From contig CASCUT010000018.1 in the NCBI GenBank assembly GCA_949155365.1, positions 1 through 39,608 of the forward strand: a stretch of 39,608 nucleotides of DNA. The letters are read 5' to 3'. The stretch comes from an uncultured Clostridia bacterium (GTDB taxonomy: Bacteria > Bacillota > Clostridia > TANB77 > CAG-508). The notes under the pieces were generated by a model. The model saw only the letters and a list, made by a program, of their open reading frames with translations, was not told where the DNA came from and searched no databases. Shown piece after piece: positions 14,654 through 23,815 of this stretch; the stretch's first letter is position 1; the number at the start of each line of letters is the position of its first letter. The position numbers and the translations under genes were made by a program.

Positions 14654-16527
14654 TTTAATTGGATTTGATTTTCTTCTATTGTTATGTGATATAATGTCTC
14701 TTTTTTCAATTCTATTTCATTGTTAAATTCTTTCTTTATCCATTGATTTAATGTTTCATTGGTACTCCATATATATAAATACTCTACTTTTTGATTTACT
14801 ATATTGTCTTTGATTCGATGAATTACTTTTTCATTTACCTTTTCATAAGGATATACTTTATGATCTGGATATAAATAATATCTTAGCATTAAACTATATA
14901 AGTTCGTTTTTTCCTCTTGAGAAATACTAATTACTTCTGCTTTTTCTGGTATTTTCTCATTGATTTGGATTGCTGGCATTCTACCATTATTACAATATTC
15001 AATCGATTGTATATTATAAATTCCAGATAAAATACTACTTGTAGCAATCGATTGTACTGGAGTAAAAATAAGAATGATAACCATTAGTAAAACATAATTT
15101 AGTTTTCTATCTCCTTTTTCTTCCATCTGTTTTAACACCATGGCTACAATAAAATAAATCATTCCCAACAAGAAGGTTGGTAAATAACGATCGATTCCAT
15201 TGTGTCCTAACATTTCTTCAGTTGAAAATTTTAACAGATAAGATACTTGTAAGAATAAGATATACACCACTAATCCTACATTTAATGCTATTATTTGATA
15301 TTTATATTCTTGCTTATCTTCTTGCTTTATCACATATCGGTAACTAAAAATTCCTAGTAATAAAATAATAAGAATACTTCCATATAGTGATATTTTGGTT
15401 GGCGATGCTATTGCATAAGTAGTATACAATTTAGGAAGTAAGCTTTCATTGGAATCTGCCGAGTCATGGTTTTCTTCATAATATCCTAATACGGTAGTTA
15501 ATATGTTTTTGGTCATATATTGCACTGTGTTTCCTACCCTTGCTTGTTCTGCTCTTGTTACCCCAGTATTATATTGGTTATTTATCTTAGTAAAAATTTT
15601 CCATGTGGTAAAAATTAGACCAATTGTTAGGACCATCATAACAATTGTTTTCCATTCTTGACTTTTCCAAAATATTTTTCTTTGTTCTTTCTTTTTCAAT
15701 CCCTTACTCTGCAATTGTATGAATCCATAAATTCCAATTACAATAAGAGCAATATAAAATCCAGAAGGTTTCAATATTGTTGTAATACTTAATGCTAGTG
15801 GTACTACTAAATTTCTAAATTTACTTTCTTTCTCAACACATAATACATATAAACTATATCCGATTATTATTCCTAATAAGGCATCTGGATAGGCAGATTC
15901 ATAGAATATCAAATTATGAAATATCGCTGGAATACATAGAATGATAATGGTAATAATGGCATTCATAAATTTGGTATTTTTCCTTCTATCCCATAATGGT
16001 AAAAATAGCGAAAAGCCAAATAATTGTACAGCAAAAGCTTCAAATCCTTGTACATATGCTCCCATTACTTTCATAAAGAAATATTCTAGTAGATTGATGG
16101 CTGGTGGATATAAGGATGGGAAGCCTTTATTGATGCAATCTGTATAATACATAATTTTCGTATCGAAACTTCGATATAAATAATGGTCATAATCTACTAA
16201 ATTTCTCTGATGCGTGGTAATTAGTAAGACAAAGAATAAAAGAGTGAAAAAGGTGAAACCTGGCGTCATCACCTTTTCTTTTAAGTTTTTTCCATTTTTA
16301 ATCAGCGTATAGCCACCTAAGAGAAGATTTATAATAGAAATAAACCATACTCCATAAATCAAAAAATCACATATTCCAAATATATATAAAACAAGAATAA
16401 TCATTCCTATATTAGGGGCAATACAATGTTCTATTTTTTTGTTTGTTTTCTCTGCTAGAAAAATACTGCCTCCTAATAAGATTCCATATAACAATATAGT
16501 TCTCATTACAATGTTTAAGAATTCCAT
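14635..16527 (-). CDS. GT-C membrane glycosyltransferase, ArnT/PMT-like
   Basis: Integral membrane protein of 630 residues with about 12 helices. The first large loop contains VDYDHYLYRSFDTKIMYYTDC (Asp pair expected for a GT-C catalytic site) and SLYPPAINLLEYFF, then YESAYPDALLG. The C-terminal 100 residues form a soluble outer domain. The layout fits polyprenyl-phosphate-sugar-dependent transferases such as ArnT and PMT. It lies 10 nt after rfbB and is probably transcribed with rfbA and rfbB from 18481-18509, which suggests a role in the same surface glycan. The last codons overlap the terminator of the opposing small gene. Confidence 0.75.
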   Translation of the reverse strand: MEFLNIVMRTILLYGILLGGSIFLAEKTNKKIEHCIAPNIGMIILVLYIFGICDFLIYGVWFISIINLLLGGYTLIKNGKNLKEKVMTPGFTFFTLLFFVLLITTHQRNLVDYDHYLYRSFDTKIMYYTDCINKGFPSLYPPAINLLEYFFMKVMGAYVQGFEAFAVQLFGFSLFLPLWDRRKNTKFMNAIITIIILCIPAIFHNLIFYESAYPDALLGIIIGYSLYVLCVEKESKFRNLVVPLALSITTILKPSGFYIALIVIGIYGFIQLQSKGLKKKEQRKIFWKSQEWKTIVMMVLTIGLIFTTWKIFTKINNQYNTGVTRAEQARVGNTVQYMTKNILTTVLGYYEENHDSADSNESLLPKLYTTYAIASPTKISLYGSILIILLLGIFSYRYVIKQEDKQEYKYQIIALNVGLVVYILFLQVSYLLKFSTEEMLGHNGIDRYLPTFLLGMIYFIVAMVLKQMEEKGDRKLNYVLLMVIILIFTPVQSIATSSILSGIYNIQSIEYCNNGRMPAIQINEKIPEKAEVISISQEEKTNLYSLMLRYYLYPDHKVYPYEKVNEKVIHRIKDNIVNQKVEYLYIWSTNETLNQWIKKEFNNEIELKKETLYHITIEENQIQLNEIPLD

Positions 16528-16537
16528 TGTTTTCTCC

Positions 16538-17503
16538 TTATTCTAACCATTCTGGATGGTTTACATACCAATCAATCGTTTTTATAATCCCATCTTCAAA
16601 TTTTGTTTTTGGAAGCCATCCTAATTCTGTACTTATTTTAGTAGGGTCAATTGCATAACGATAATCATGCCCTTTTCTATCTTCTACATAAGTAATTAGA
16701 CTTTCTGGTTTGTTTAGTTGTTTTAAAATTAATTTTACAATTTCAATATTTCTTTTTTCATTGTGTCCACCTACATTATAACGTTCTCCATCTTTTCCTT
16801 TATGGAATACCACATCGATTGCTTCACAATGGTCTTCTACATATAGCCAGTCACGAATATTTTTGCCTGTTCCATAAACAGGAAGTGGCTCATCATGTAA
16901 AGCAAGTTTTATCATATGTGGAATTAGTTTTTCATGATGTTGATATGGTCCATAGTTGTTCGAACAGTTGGTAATATTAACATTCATTTTGAAAGTTTCA
17001 TGATATGCTTTTACTAATAAATCAGAACTTGCTTTTGAGGCAGAATAAGGACTACTTGGTTTAATTGGAGATGTTTCTGTAAAATATCCTTCTTCTCCTA
17101 ATGCTCCATACACTTCATCTGTTGAAATATGCATAAACTTGTTTGGACTTCCTTCTCCCCATTTTCTTTTTGCTACTTCTAATAAAGTGTGCGTTCCTAA
17201 TACATTGGTTTGGGTAAAGATAAATGGAGTTTTGATACTATTGTCTACATGAGATTCTGCTGCAAAATGAATAACTCCATCAATATCATATTGCTCAAAT
17301 ATTTCTGTCATTTTATCAAAATCGCAAATATCTGCTTGTACAAATTCAATTTTGTCTTTTACCTTTTCTAAGTTTGCTAAATTTCCTGCATAAGTAAGTT
17401 TGTCTACTACTACTACTCGATATTCTGGATATTTGTTTGCAAAGTATTCTGCAAAATTTGCTCCTATAAAACCTGCAGCTCCTGTTACTAAAATATGTTT
17501 CAT
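16538..17503 (-). CDS. rfbB: dTDP-glucose 4,6-dehydratase
   Basis: Extended short-chain dehydrogenase of 321 residues. NAD-binding motif TGAAGFIGANFAEY at the N-terminus, HFAAESHVDNS (RmlB signature, near residue 81), STDEVYGALGE with the catalytic Asp-Glu pair, SPYSASKASSD with the Tyr-x3-Lys dyad, and NNYGPYQ follow in order. It converts dTDP-glucose to dTDP-4-keto-6-deoxyglucose. It is downstream of rfbA with a 57-nt gap and precedes a GT-C enzyme. rfbD is about 2 kb away in its own unit, and rfbC is absent from the window. Confidence 0.95.
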   Translation of the reverse strand: MKHILVTGAAGFIGANFAEYFANKYPEYRVVVVDKLTYAGNLANLEKVKDKIEFVQADICDFDKMTEIFEQYDIDGVIHFAAESHVDNSIKTPFIFTQTNVLGTHTLLEVAKRKWGEGSPNKFMHISTDEVYGALGEEGYFTETSPIKPSSPYSASKASSDLLVKAYHETFKMNVNITNCSNNYGPYQHHEKLIPHMIKLALHDEPLPVYGTGKNIRDWLYVEDHCEAIDVVFHKGKDGERYNVGGHNEKRNIEIVKLILKQLNKPESLITYVEDRKGHDYRYAIDPTKISTELGWLPKTKFEDGIIKTIDWYVNHPEWLE

Positions 17504-17560
17504 TTTTCATTCCTCCTAATTTTTTATATTCTATTTTTGCCTAGTGTATCGTTTCTTTGA

Positions 17561-18448
17561 CTAATCTCCTAATCTATTTTCTGCTAACTCCTTTAAATAT
17601 ACCCCATATTCTGTCTTCATGAATGGCTGTGCAAGTGTTAATAATTGTTCTTTATTAATCCATTTGTTTTGATATGCAATTTCTTCTGGACAACATACCT
17701 GCATTCCTTGTCTTTTTTCTATGGTTTGTACGAAACTGGCTGTTTCTAATAAAGCATCATGGGTTCCTGTGTCAAACCAAGTCATTCCTCTTCCTAATTT
17801 TTCTACTTTTAATTTTCCTTGTTTCATATATTCTTCATTTACCGATGTAATTTCTAATTCTCCTCTTGCGGATGGTTTTATTGTTTTAGCAATTTGAATA
17901 ACATCATTGGTATAGAAGTACAAACCTGGTACTGCATAATTGGATTTTGGCACTTCTGGTTTTTCTTCAATACTAATCGCTCTTCCTTCTTCATCGATTT
18001 CTACTACGCCATAAGCTGTTGGATCTTTTACTAAGTATCCAAAAATGGTTGCCTCGTCCTCTCTACTATTGGCTCTTTTTAATACTTTAGCAAAGTGTTC
18101 TCCATAAAACATATTATCTCCTAATATCATAGCGACATTGTCTTCACCAATGAACTCTTCTCCAATTAAAAATGCTTCTGCTAGTCCGTTTGGTTTTTCT
18201 TGTATTTTATATTCAAAATGCATTCCCCATTTTGTTCCATCTCCTAATAATTGTTCAAACATAACAATATCTCTTGGTGTTGAAATAATTAATACTTCAC
18301 GAATTCCCGCTTCCATTAAAACCGATAATGGATAATATATCATTGGTTTATCATATACTGGCATAATTTGTTTTGAAATAGCAAGTGTTAGCGGATATAA
18401 CCTAGTCGCACTTCCTCCTGCTAAAATAATTCCCTTTCGATTCTTCAT
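17561..18448 (-). CDS. rfbA: Glucose-1-phosphate thymidylyltransferase
   Basis: Protein of 295 residues of the RmlA family. It shows the nucleotidyltransferase loop [11 protein letters not shown] and [17 protein letters not shown] at the N-terminus, [28 protein letters not shown], and [12 protein letters not shown]. It makes dTDP-glucose from glucose-1-phosphate and dTTP, the entry to dTDP-sugar synthesis, and feeds rfbB. It is the first gene after a TTGCCA-17-TATGAT promoter at 18481-18509. Length and all motifs are typical of the enzyme. Confidence 0.95.
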   Translation of the reverse strand: MKNRKGIILAGGSATRLYPLTLAISKQIMPVYDKPMIYYPLSVLMEAGIREVLIISTPRDIVMFEQLLGDGTKWGMHFEYKIQEKPNGLAEAFLIGEEFIGEDNVAMILGDNMFYGEHFAKVLKRANSREDEATIFGYLVKDPTAYGVVEIDEEGRAISIEEKPEVPKSNYAVPGLYFYTNDVIQIAKTIKPSARGELEITSVNEEYMKQGKLKVEKLGRGMTWFDTGTHDALLETASFVQTIEKRQGMQVCCPEEIAYQNKWINKEQLLTLAQPFMKTEYGVYLKELAENRLGD

Positions 18449-18480
18449 TTTTTCCTCATTCCTTTACTTGTTTTGCCTAC

Positions 18481-18509
18481 ATCATATCATTGGTTTTCCT
18501 TTTTGGCAA
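18481..18509 (-). promoter_or_regulatory. Promoter of rfbA-rfbB-GT-C unit
   Basis: On the minus strand: TTGCCA (18509-18504), 17-nt spacer, TATGAT (18486-18481), about 35 nt before the rfbA ATG. It lies just beyond the terminator of the upstream gene. Confidence 0.75.
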
Positions 18510-18522
18510 GTAATCCACACAA

Positions 18523-18564
18523 ATTTAGACAAAAGCTTGCCAATTAGCAATCTTTTGTCTAAAT
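18523..18564 (-). terminator. Terminator after the Ig-like protein gene
   Basis: Arms 18523-18535 and 18552-18564 pair over 13 bp (ATTTAGACAAAAG/CTTTTGTCTAAAT), and an inner TTGC/GCAA extends the hairpin. The T-rich tail on the minus strand is weak. It lies about 68 nt after the stop at 18632. Confidence 0.65.
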
Positions 18565-18631
18565 CTATCTCTAAAATCATATAAAAAGTAACCGTCCTTT
18601 TCTCTTTTTTGATTTTTACCATTTAGGTTTT

Positions 18632-19108
18632 CTATTCCATCGTGAATTCATTAGAACATAGCTCAATATAGCCTTTACACTGTACTAGTTTTACAATTCT
18701 ATAGGTGCCTTTTTCTAATGTTCCATACTCTTTTCCATAATCAATTTTAATTTTTGATTGTTTACCTTTCATTTGATAAGCAATCATAGGAATGCTTATC
18801 GCATCGTTTATCGGTTCTAAGTCTTCCCATTTATTATTTATTTTTCTTTGTACTTTATACTCAACACCCCAACCACACTTTTCTTCACTATGATTGGTAA
18901 TTAAAACCATCACCGATTCTTTTGTAATGGTATCTTCCAAAATTTCCATCGTTACTTTTTTACTAATATCATCGGTATTAGATTTTAAATTTTCTTTTTG
19001 GTCTATATTATTCTTTTCAATCTTCAAACTAACATTTATTCCTAATATCATTGCTATTATCATTATTAGTATTACTGTTATTATGATTCCTAACATTTTT
19101 TTATTCAT
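18632..19108 (-). CDS. Membrane-anchored protein with bacterial Ig-like (Big_14-type) domain
   Basis: Protein of 158 residues with one N-terminal hydrophobic segment (residues 5-28) that may be a signal-anchor. The mature part, from about 50, has the pattern of the immunoglobulin-like domain that recurs in Bacillota surface proteins: VTMEILEDTITKESVMVLITN, KWEDLEPINDA, and YGTLEKGTYRIVKLV near the C-terminus. No lipobox cysteine follows the hydrophobic segment. It is probably an extracytoplasmic binding or structural protein; no partner is evident. An inverted repeat at 19128-19150 lies just upstream of its ribosome binding site. Confidence 0.65.
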   Translation of the reverse strand: MNKKMLGIIITVILIMIIAMILGINVSLKIEKNNIDQKENLKSNTDDISKKVTMEILEDTITKESVMVLITNHSEEKCGWGVEYKVQRKINNKWEDLEPINDAISIPMIAYQMKGKQSKIKIDYGKEYGTLEKGTYRIVKLVQCKGYIELCSNEFTME

Positions 19109-19127
19109 AAGAAATCCTTCCTAACCA

Positions 19128-19150
19128 AAGTAATTATTAAACAATTACTT
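19128..19150 (-). promoter_or_regulatory. Inverted repeat upstream of the Ig-like protein gene
   Basis: AAGTAATT and AATTACTT (19128-19135, 19143-19150) are separated by 7 nt, about 20 nt before the start codon. It could be an operator or a 5'-leader hairpin; no promoter is clear beside it. Confidence 0.35.
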
Positions 19151-19220
19151 CAGTTTAGTATTTTCTACAAATACTTGATTTATTAAAAATTCTCTAACAT
19201 TATATTAATAATATTCTGAG

Positions 19221-19476
19221 TTAACCTTGTTTTAAAGCTATTGATTCTCTCACAGCCTCCATATCAACTTCTTTTGTTATTCCCGTTGTTACATCATATT
19301 CCATAATTTTTTCGTCTTCTAAATTTTTTGTTTCAATATTATCAAATAACATATCTATTGTTACTTTTCGCTCCTCATTTGATTCACTACTTGTTGCATT
19401 ATAAAACAAACGATGAAATCATGATAATAGTAAGTAATAATATAATTGCTAATTTTTTGAAAATTTTTTTGTCCAT
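19221..19476 (-). pseudogene. Small secreted protein gene with a +1 frame break that is not at CGG
   Basis: The ATG at 19476 with AAAGGAG upstream encodes an exported N-terminus, MDKKIFKKLAIILLLTIIM, and then stops after FVL (TAA at 19401-19399). In the +1 frame a hydrophilic tail follows without a gap, from YNATSSESNEERK through EKIMEYDVTTGITKEV to the stop at 19221. Joined, this is a plausible secreted protein of about 84 residues, and the length is again 3n+1. The likely lesion is an extra base in the A4 run at 19403-19406, or slippage at TTA TAA. No CGG is present, so I treat it as a broken gene or sequence error rather than as a recoding case. Confidence 0.5.
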
Positions 19477-19510
19477 AAAAATTCTCTCCTTTCATTTTAT
19501 TTATATATTT

Positions 19511-19540
19511 ATAGTATCATATATCTTTTTCATAAAACAA
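19511..19540 (-). promoter_or_regulatory. Possible promoter of the small secreted gene
   Basis: On the minus strand: TTGTTT (19540-19535), 18-nt spacer, TACTAT (19516-19511). It is a weaker match than the other promoters here. The rest of the 216-bp gap up to 19692 holds the rfbD terminator and AT-rich sequence with no other feature. Confidence 0.4.
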
Positions 19541-19645
19541 TAGAATTGTTAAAAAACTGTAAATTTTTTCCAACTTTTTTTCGACAAAATTCGTTCCTAA
19601 TTTTATATAGAAAATAAAATACTTCTACATGCTTTATAGGCATTT

Positions 19646-19671
19646 TAAAAGACTTGCCCTTTGGCAAGCCT
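19646..19671 (-). terminator. Terminator after rfbD
   Basis: GACTTGCC (19651-19658) pairs with GGCAAGCC (19663-19670) around a 4-nt loop, with T4 following on the minus strand. It lies about 22 nt after the rfbD stop and separates rfbD from the small secreted gene. Confidence 0.8.
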
Positions 19672-19692
19672 TTATTTTCTTGAAATGCTATT

Positions 19693-20541
19693 TTAGCCTT
19701 CTATTTCCAGATATCTCCTTAAGCCATCTTTCCATTCTGGAATGATAACTCCTGCATTTAAAATCTTATCTTTTGACATCATCGAATTTTTAGGCCTTTT
19801 GGCTGGTCTTATAAATTCTTCTGAGGTAACAGGTACTACTTCACAATTCTCGTCTGAAATTCCAGCTTGTCTAAAGATTTCTTTGGTAAATTCATACCAA
19901 GTGGTAAATCCTAAGTTCGTGGTATGATAAATTCCATAAGGAATTTTCTTTTCTAACGCTTGTGCAATGATGTCTGCTAAGTCTACGCTATAAGTTGGGC
20001 TTCCATGTTGGTCAGCAACAACGGTTAATCTATCTTTTTCACGTCCTAATTTTAACATGGTTCTTACAAAGTTATTGCCGTCTCCATATAGCCAAGCGGT
20101 TCGAAAAATATAGTATTGTTCTGCGTTTTCCTTAATGGCTTCTTCCCCTTCTAACTTCGTAATACCATACACAGTTACAGGTGCCTTTGCATCCTCTTCT
20201 TGATAAATCTCTTCTAAGGATAAATCTCCTCCAAACACATAGTCTGTACTAACATGTACTAAAATACTATGGTGTTTTTTGGCTACGATCGCCAAGTTTT
20301 TAGGACCATCACGATTAATTTTTCTTGCTAACGCAAGGTCTTCTTCTGCCTTGTCCACTGCAGTATAGGCAGCACAGTTGATAATCACATCAGGAGAACA
20401 ATTTTCTACAAATTCTTCTACTTTTTCCAAATTGGTAATATCCAATTCTTCTACATCTGTTACTATCAATTCTTCCTGTGCAAACCTTTCAATTACTGCT
20501 TTTGCCAACATTCCTTTGCCACCTGTTATTAAGATTTTCAT
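19693..20541 (-). CDS. rfbD: dTDP-4-dehydrorhamnose reductase
   Basis: Protein of 282 residues of the RmlD family that uses NAD(P)H to make dTDP-L-rhamnose. It has TGGKGMLAKAV (Rossmann loop), VIINCAAYTAVDKAE (a strong RmlD signature, near residue 55), VHVSTDYVFGG, and VYGITKLEGE with the Tyr-x3-Lys pair, then FRTAWLYG. It has its own perfect-consensus promoter (20589-20617) and terminator (19646-19671), so it is a single-gene unit apart from rfbA and rfbB. Confidence 0.95.
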   Translation of the reverse strand: MKILITGGKGMLAKAVIERFAQEELIVTDVEELDITNLEKVEEFVENCSPDVIINCAAYTAVDKAEEDLALARKINRDGPKNLAIVAKKHHSILVHVSTDYVFGGDLSLEEIYQEEDAKAPVTVYGITKLEGEEAIKENAEQYYIFRTAWLYGDGNNFVRTMLKLGREKDRLTVVADQHGSPTYSVDLADIIAQALEKKIPYGIYHTTNLGFTTWYEFTKEIFRQAGISDENCEVVPVTSEEFIRPAKRPKNSMMSKDKILNAGVIIPEWKDGLRRYLEIEG

Positions 20542-20588
20542 CGCATTTCCTCTCTTTCTTTTCTACTTTGTTACTAGTTAACATAGCT

Positions 20589-20617
20589 ATTATAGCTCAA
20601 AAGCTTATTTTTGTCAA
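20589..20617 (-). promoter_or_regulatory. Full-consensus promoter of rfbD
   Basis: On the minus strand: TTGACA (20617-20612), 17-nt spacer, TATAAT (20594-20589). Both boxes match the sigma-70/SigA consensus exactly. Confidence 0.88.
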
Positions 20618-20660
20618 AACCTATCACCTTATTTCTATTTGACTCACTTTTTTCTATCGT

Positions 20661-21425
20661 TCATTTCTTGCTTACTTTCGACAATCCCATTTGCATTATG
20701 GTTTTGGTAATGCGAAAAGTATCTACTAGATAAGGATGTTTGATATGGTTTTCTACTAATACTTGATGAGATTCTTTTAAATTTTTCAAGTAACCTTTTA
20801 ATCCATTTGTACTAGTTCCACCGGTTCGCATATAGACTAAATATTCATTAATATATGCTAATTGGATTTCTTTGTCTTTTAATAAACGTAGCATAAAGTC
20901 ATAGTCTGCACAAATTCTAAATTGCGTATGAAAATTTCCTATTTTATCGTATACTTCTCTTTTCAAATATAACGTTGGGTGAGCTGGATGCCATCCTCTT
21001 TCTATTTTTCCTTTTGGTGATTTCCAAATTCTTTTCGGCTTTGACATCGTTTCTTCATCCATAAAAATCAAATCGGCATATGTACCATCGCATCCTGTTT
21101 CTTCCAATGTTTTTGCAATCGTTTCTAGTGCTTGGTTACTCGCTAACATGTCATCCGAGTTAAGCAAACCTATTACATCACCTGTTGCCATTTTAATTCC
21201 TTTGTTCATCGCATCGTATAGTCCTGTATCTTTTTCTGAAATATAACGTAATTTCCCTTGATATTTTGCTTCATACTCTTTTACAATTTGCATGGTATTA
21301 TCGTTTGATAATCCATCTACAATGATATGTTCATAATCGGTATAGGTTTGTTTTAATATTGATTCCAAGGTATCTTTTAGTGTTTTTTCTGAATTATAGG
21401 TTACTGTTACAATTGATATTTTCAT
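20661..21425 (-). CDS. Family 2 glycosyltransferase
   Basis: Cytoplasmic GT-A enzyme of 254 residues. It shows ISIVTVTYNSEKTLKDTLESIL at the N-terminus, HIIVDGLSNDNT, the DxD-type LLNSDDM in a GDVIGLLNSDDMLAS context, and RGWHPAHPTLYLKREVY with the CADYDFMLRL motif that follows in this subgroup. This is the WcaA/WfgS-like type often acting late in repeat-unit assembly. Its first 32 nt overlap the end of the flippase gene; AAGGAG lies just before the ATG. It is the last gene of the polysaccharide transcription unit before the rfbD promoter. Confidence 0.88.
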   Translation of the reverse strand: MKISIVTVTYNSEKTLKDTLESILKQTYTDYEHIIVDGLSNDNTMQIVKEYEAKYQGKLRYISEKDTGLYDAMNKGIKMATGDVIGLLNSDDMLASNQALETIAKTLEETGCDGTYADLIFMDEETMSKPKRIWKSPKGKIERGWHPAHPTLYLKREVYDKIGNFHTQFRICADYDFMLRLLKDKEIQLAYINEYLVYMRTGGTSTNGLKGYLKNLKESHQVLVENHIKHPYLVDTFRITKTIMQMGLSKVSKK

Positions 21426-22689
21426 TCTTTTTCTCCTTATTCCACAATCTCTTATATTGTTTCATTTTTCCCATGGTTAACCCCAGGAAAATAGTAGTTA
21501 CCATTATCATACTAACGGTATAAGTAATACTGGCTCCTAGTATTTGCTTTTGTTGTACTATCTGATAAGCTAACATTGTTGCAAAAACAGATACCACTCC
21601 ATAAGTAACTGCTTGTAAAAAAGTTACTCTCATTGCAATTAGTATCATCGATAACACCATAGAACTTGCATAAAAGAAAGAACCAAAAATAATAAGCATC
21701 ATACTTACAAAATAAGGTGTCAAATCAATTCCATATACCAATCCCAGTACAGGAGTTTCTAAAAAGTAAGCAATCACTAATACCAAAATTCCAATTCCTA
21801 GTAACACAGCTAGCAATTTTAAAATAATCTGTTTTAATGGTCTATATTGCTCTTCTTTAATATACGTTGACAATTTCGTCAATGCTGGTTGAATAATATA
21901 TTGGCCCATCAAACCCATAAACGTAGCTGGCATGATAATAATTCCAAAAATTGTTTGTAAATCGTTGGTAGACAAATCATCAATCGCATAACGTGAAGCA
22001 TTTACTAGATATACACTTAAAAAGGTAAGAATAAAGGTGAAAAATCCTGCTTTAAAAATCAAATTATTCGCTTTCCATTCAAACTTCGATTTTGTCATTT
22101 TTACTTGTTTGATATTCTTTCTATCATACAAGAGAATTCCTAACATATTAACTAAAATTACACTACTAATCGCAAAAATCAAATTCTTAGTTAGCCAGTC
22201 TAAAATAACAAAGCAAATAATTCCTATAACCGCCTTAACAAAAAGTGAAATTCCTACTTGATATAGCCTTCCATTCTTTTGCAACACCCCATAAAGCACC
22301 TCTGCAAACGCTTCTATTAAGCGGAATACACAAAGCAATAAGAAAATTGTTATCTTGTATAAATCATAGCCTTTCACCAAAACAAAAATGATAGAAACCA
22401 ATAGCATTATTATACAAGTTATGATACGGTGATAGAGATAATCCGTATCCGTATTCTTTCCTATTATATCCGTTACTTGAAATGCTCTACCTTCATATAT
22501 TCCAATATTATATAAAACACAAGCTGTTGCAAATGCATAAGTAAATATTCCTGCATCATTTAATCCATTTATTCTTGTTACAATAATTGTAAAAAAAAGA
22601 GAATTAAAAGAATTAAAAGTTGCACCCAGCATGTTCCATATTACATTTTTTCTTTCTTTATTTTTTTCCATTTCTATCACTTTCTTCAT
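21394..22689 (-). CDS. Wzx-type oligosaccharide (lipid-linked) flippase
   Basis: Membrane protein of 431 residues with 12 or more helices, of the MOP/polysaccharide-biosynthesis flippase type: NVIWNMLGATFNSFNSLFF and TRINGLNDAGIFTYAFA at the N-terminus, and MPATFMGLMGQYIIQPALTKL in the middle. It would turn undecaprenyl-linked repeat units across the membrane. It overlaps both neighbours by 32 nt, which suggests translational coupling. Its presence beside a Wzm/Wzt ABC exporter is unusual. No Wzy polymerase is obvious, although one of the polytopic proteins could fill that role. Confidence 0.85.
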   Translation of the reverse strand: MKKVIEMEKNKERKNVIWNMLGATFNSFNSLFFTIIVTRINGLNDAGIFTYAFATACVLYNIGIYEGRAFQVTDIIGKNTDTDYLYHRIITCIIMLLVSIIFVLVKGYDLYKITIFLLLCVFRLIEAFAEVLYGVLQKNGRLYQVGISLFVKAVIGIICFVILDWLTKNLIFAISSVILVNMLGILLYDRKNIKQVKMTKSKFEWKANNLIFKAGFFTFILTFLSVYLVNASRYAIDDLSTNDLQTIFGIIIMPATFMGLMGQYIIQPALTKLSTYIKEEQYRPLKQIILKLLAVLLGIGILVLVIAYFLETPVLGLVYGIDLTPYFVSMMLIIFGSFFYASSMVLSMILIAMRVTFLQAVTYGVVSVFATMLAYQIVQQKQILGASITYTVSMIMVTTIFLGLTMGKMKQYKRLWNKEKKNENINCNSNL

Positions 22690-23797
22690 TTACTTGATAA
22701 AATAAATCTAAATATTGTCTGGCTATTTTCGTATTTTCATATTCATCAAAACTTATTTTCTCTGGTTTTTCATATTGTGCTTTTTGTATTTCATCAATCC
22801 AATCATGCTTTTCTAGTGCATTTACTACATAGTTACACTTCCCTTTTGTCACCTCTGGTAAAGAAGTACATCTTGTCGTAATTACTCTTGCACCCAATTG
22901 CATTGCTTCAATCGGTGGCATTCCAAATCCTTCAAATATACTAGGAAACAAAAAGACATTACAATTTTGTATCAGTGCATTTCTTTCTCCATCAGAAACA
23001 AAATTTGTTATTATAACATTCTCCTCTAAGTTCTTCTCTTTTATAATTTCCATTAATTTTTCTTTATTAGGACCACCCACTCCTGAAATCACTAACTTTT
23101 GTGGTATAAAATAATTCTTTCTCTTTATTTCCTCTAGTGCTTCTATTATAGTAATTAAATTTTTATGTTTATACATCGATGAAACCGTATAATAGTACTC
23201 ATTCTCCTTAATAGGATACTTTTCCTTTAGCTTATCAAAATCCTCTATATCCATCGTGTCTAAGGTAACTGGATTATGAATTGCCACAACATTATTATGA
23301 TGGTCAAAATGATCCATTATATCTTGTTTTGTGTAATTCGTAATTGCAACAATTCTATTAGAACACTTCACCGCTCTTTTCCAAGCAAAATAAAACCATA
23401 TATTTTCCAACTTCGAAAAATACTTTGGAAAATGGTATGCCTGAATATCATGAATTGTCGTTACATTCTTAATCCCTCTACAGGAATAAATCGGCATTTC
23501 ATAAACTGGAAAAAAGCAAAACTTGATATGATTTCTTTTCAACACACTATATTCAAATAAATTCTGCCATATCAAATGACGTTTTACATTGAAAGCCTTC
23601 GTACGACAAATAATCTTTGTAAACTTCTCATCTTGAAAATACTCGGATAAATACTCACTATTATCTTTGGCTAACAACAATACGTATTCATTTTCATCCT
23701 CTAACTTAGCAAATCCATCTAATAAATTCTTAGCATATGCTTCTACCCCACCTGACTTTTGTGGTTTCAGCCATGTCAAATCAATTCCTATCTTCAT
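22658..23797 (-). CDS. GT4-type (GT-B fold) glycosyltransferase
   Basis: Protein of 379 residues with two Rossmann-like halves. The N-terminal half starts MKIGIDLTWLKPQKSGGVEAYAKNLLDGF, the usual acceptor-side glycine loop. The C-terminal half has FLFPSIFEGFGMPPIEAMQLGARVIT, the E-x7-E nucleotide-sugar motif of GT4 enzymes, and TTRCTSLPEV. It probably adds a mannose- or rhamnose-type sugar to a growing lipid-linked glycan. An 11-bp hairpin (23816-23850) sits immediately before its ribosome binding site. Confidence 0.88.
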   Translation of the reverse strand: MKIGIDLTWLKPQKSGGVEAYAKNLLDGFAKLEDENEYVLLLAKDNSEYLSEYFQDEKFTKIICRTKAFNVKRHLIWQNLFEYSVLKRNHIKFCFFPVYEMPIYSCRGIKNVTTIHDIQAYHFPKYFSKLENIWFYFAWKRAVKCSNRIVAITNYTKQDIMDHFDHHNNVVAIHNPVTLDTMDIEDFDKLKEKYPIKENEYYYTVSSMYKHKNLITIIEALEEIKRKNYFIPQKLVISGVGGPNKEKLMEIIKEKNLEENVIITNFVSDGERNALIQNCNVFLFPSIFEGFGMPPIEAMQLGARVITTRCTSLPEVTKGKCNYVVNALEKHDWIDEIQKAQYEKPEKISFDEYENTKIARQYLDLFYQVNEESDRNGKK

Positions 23798-23815
23798 CTA
23801 ATCTCTCCTTATACC

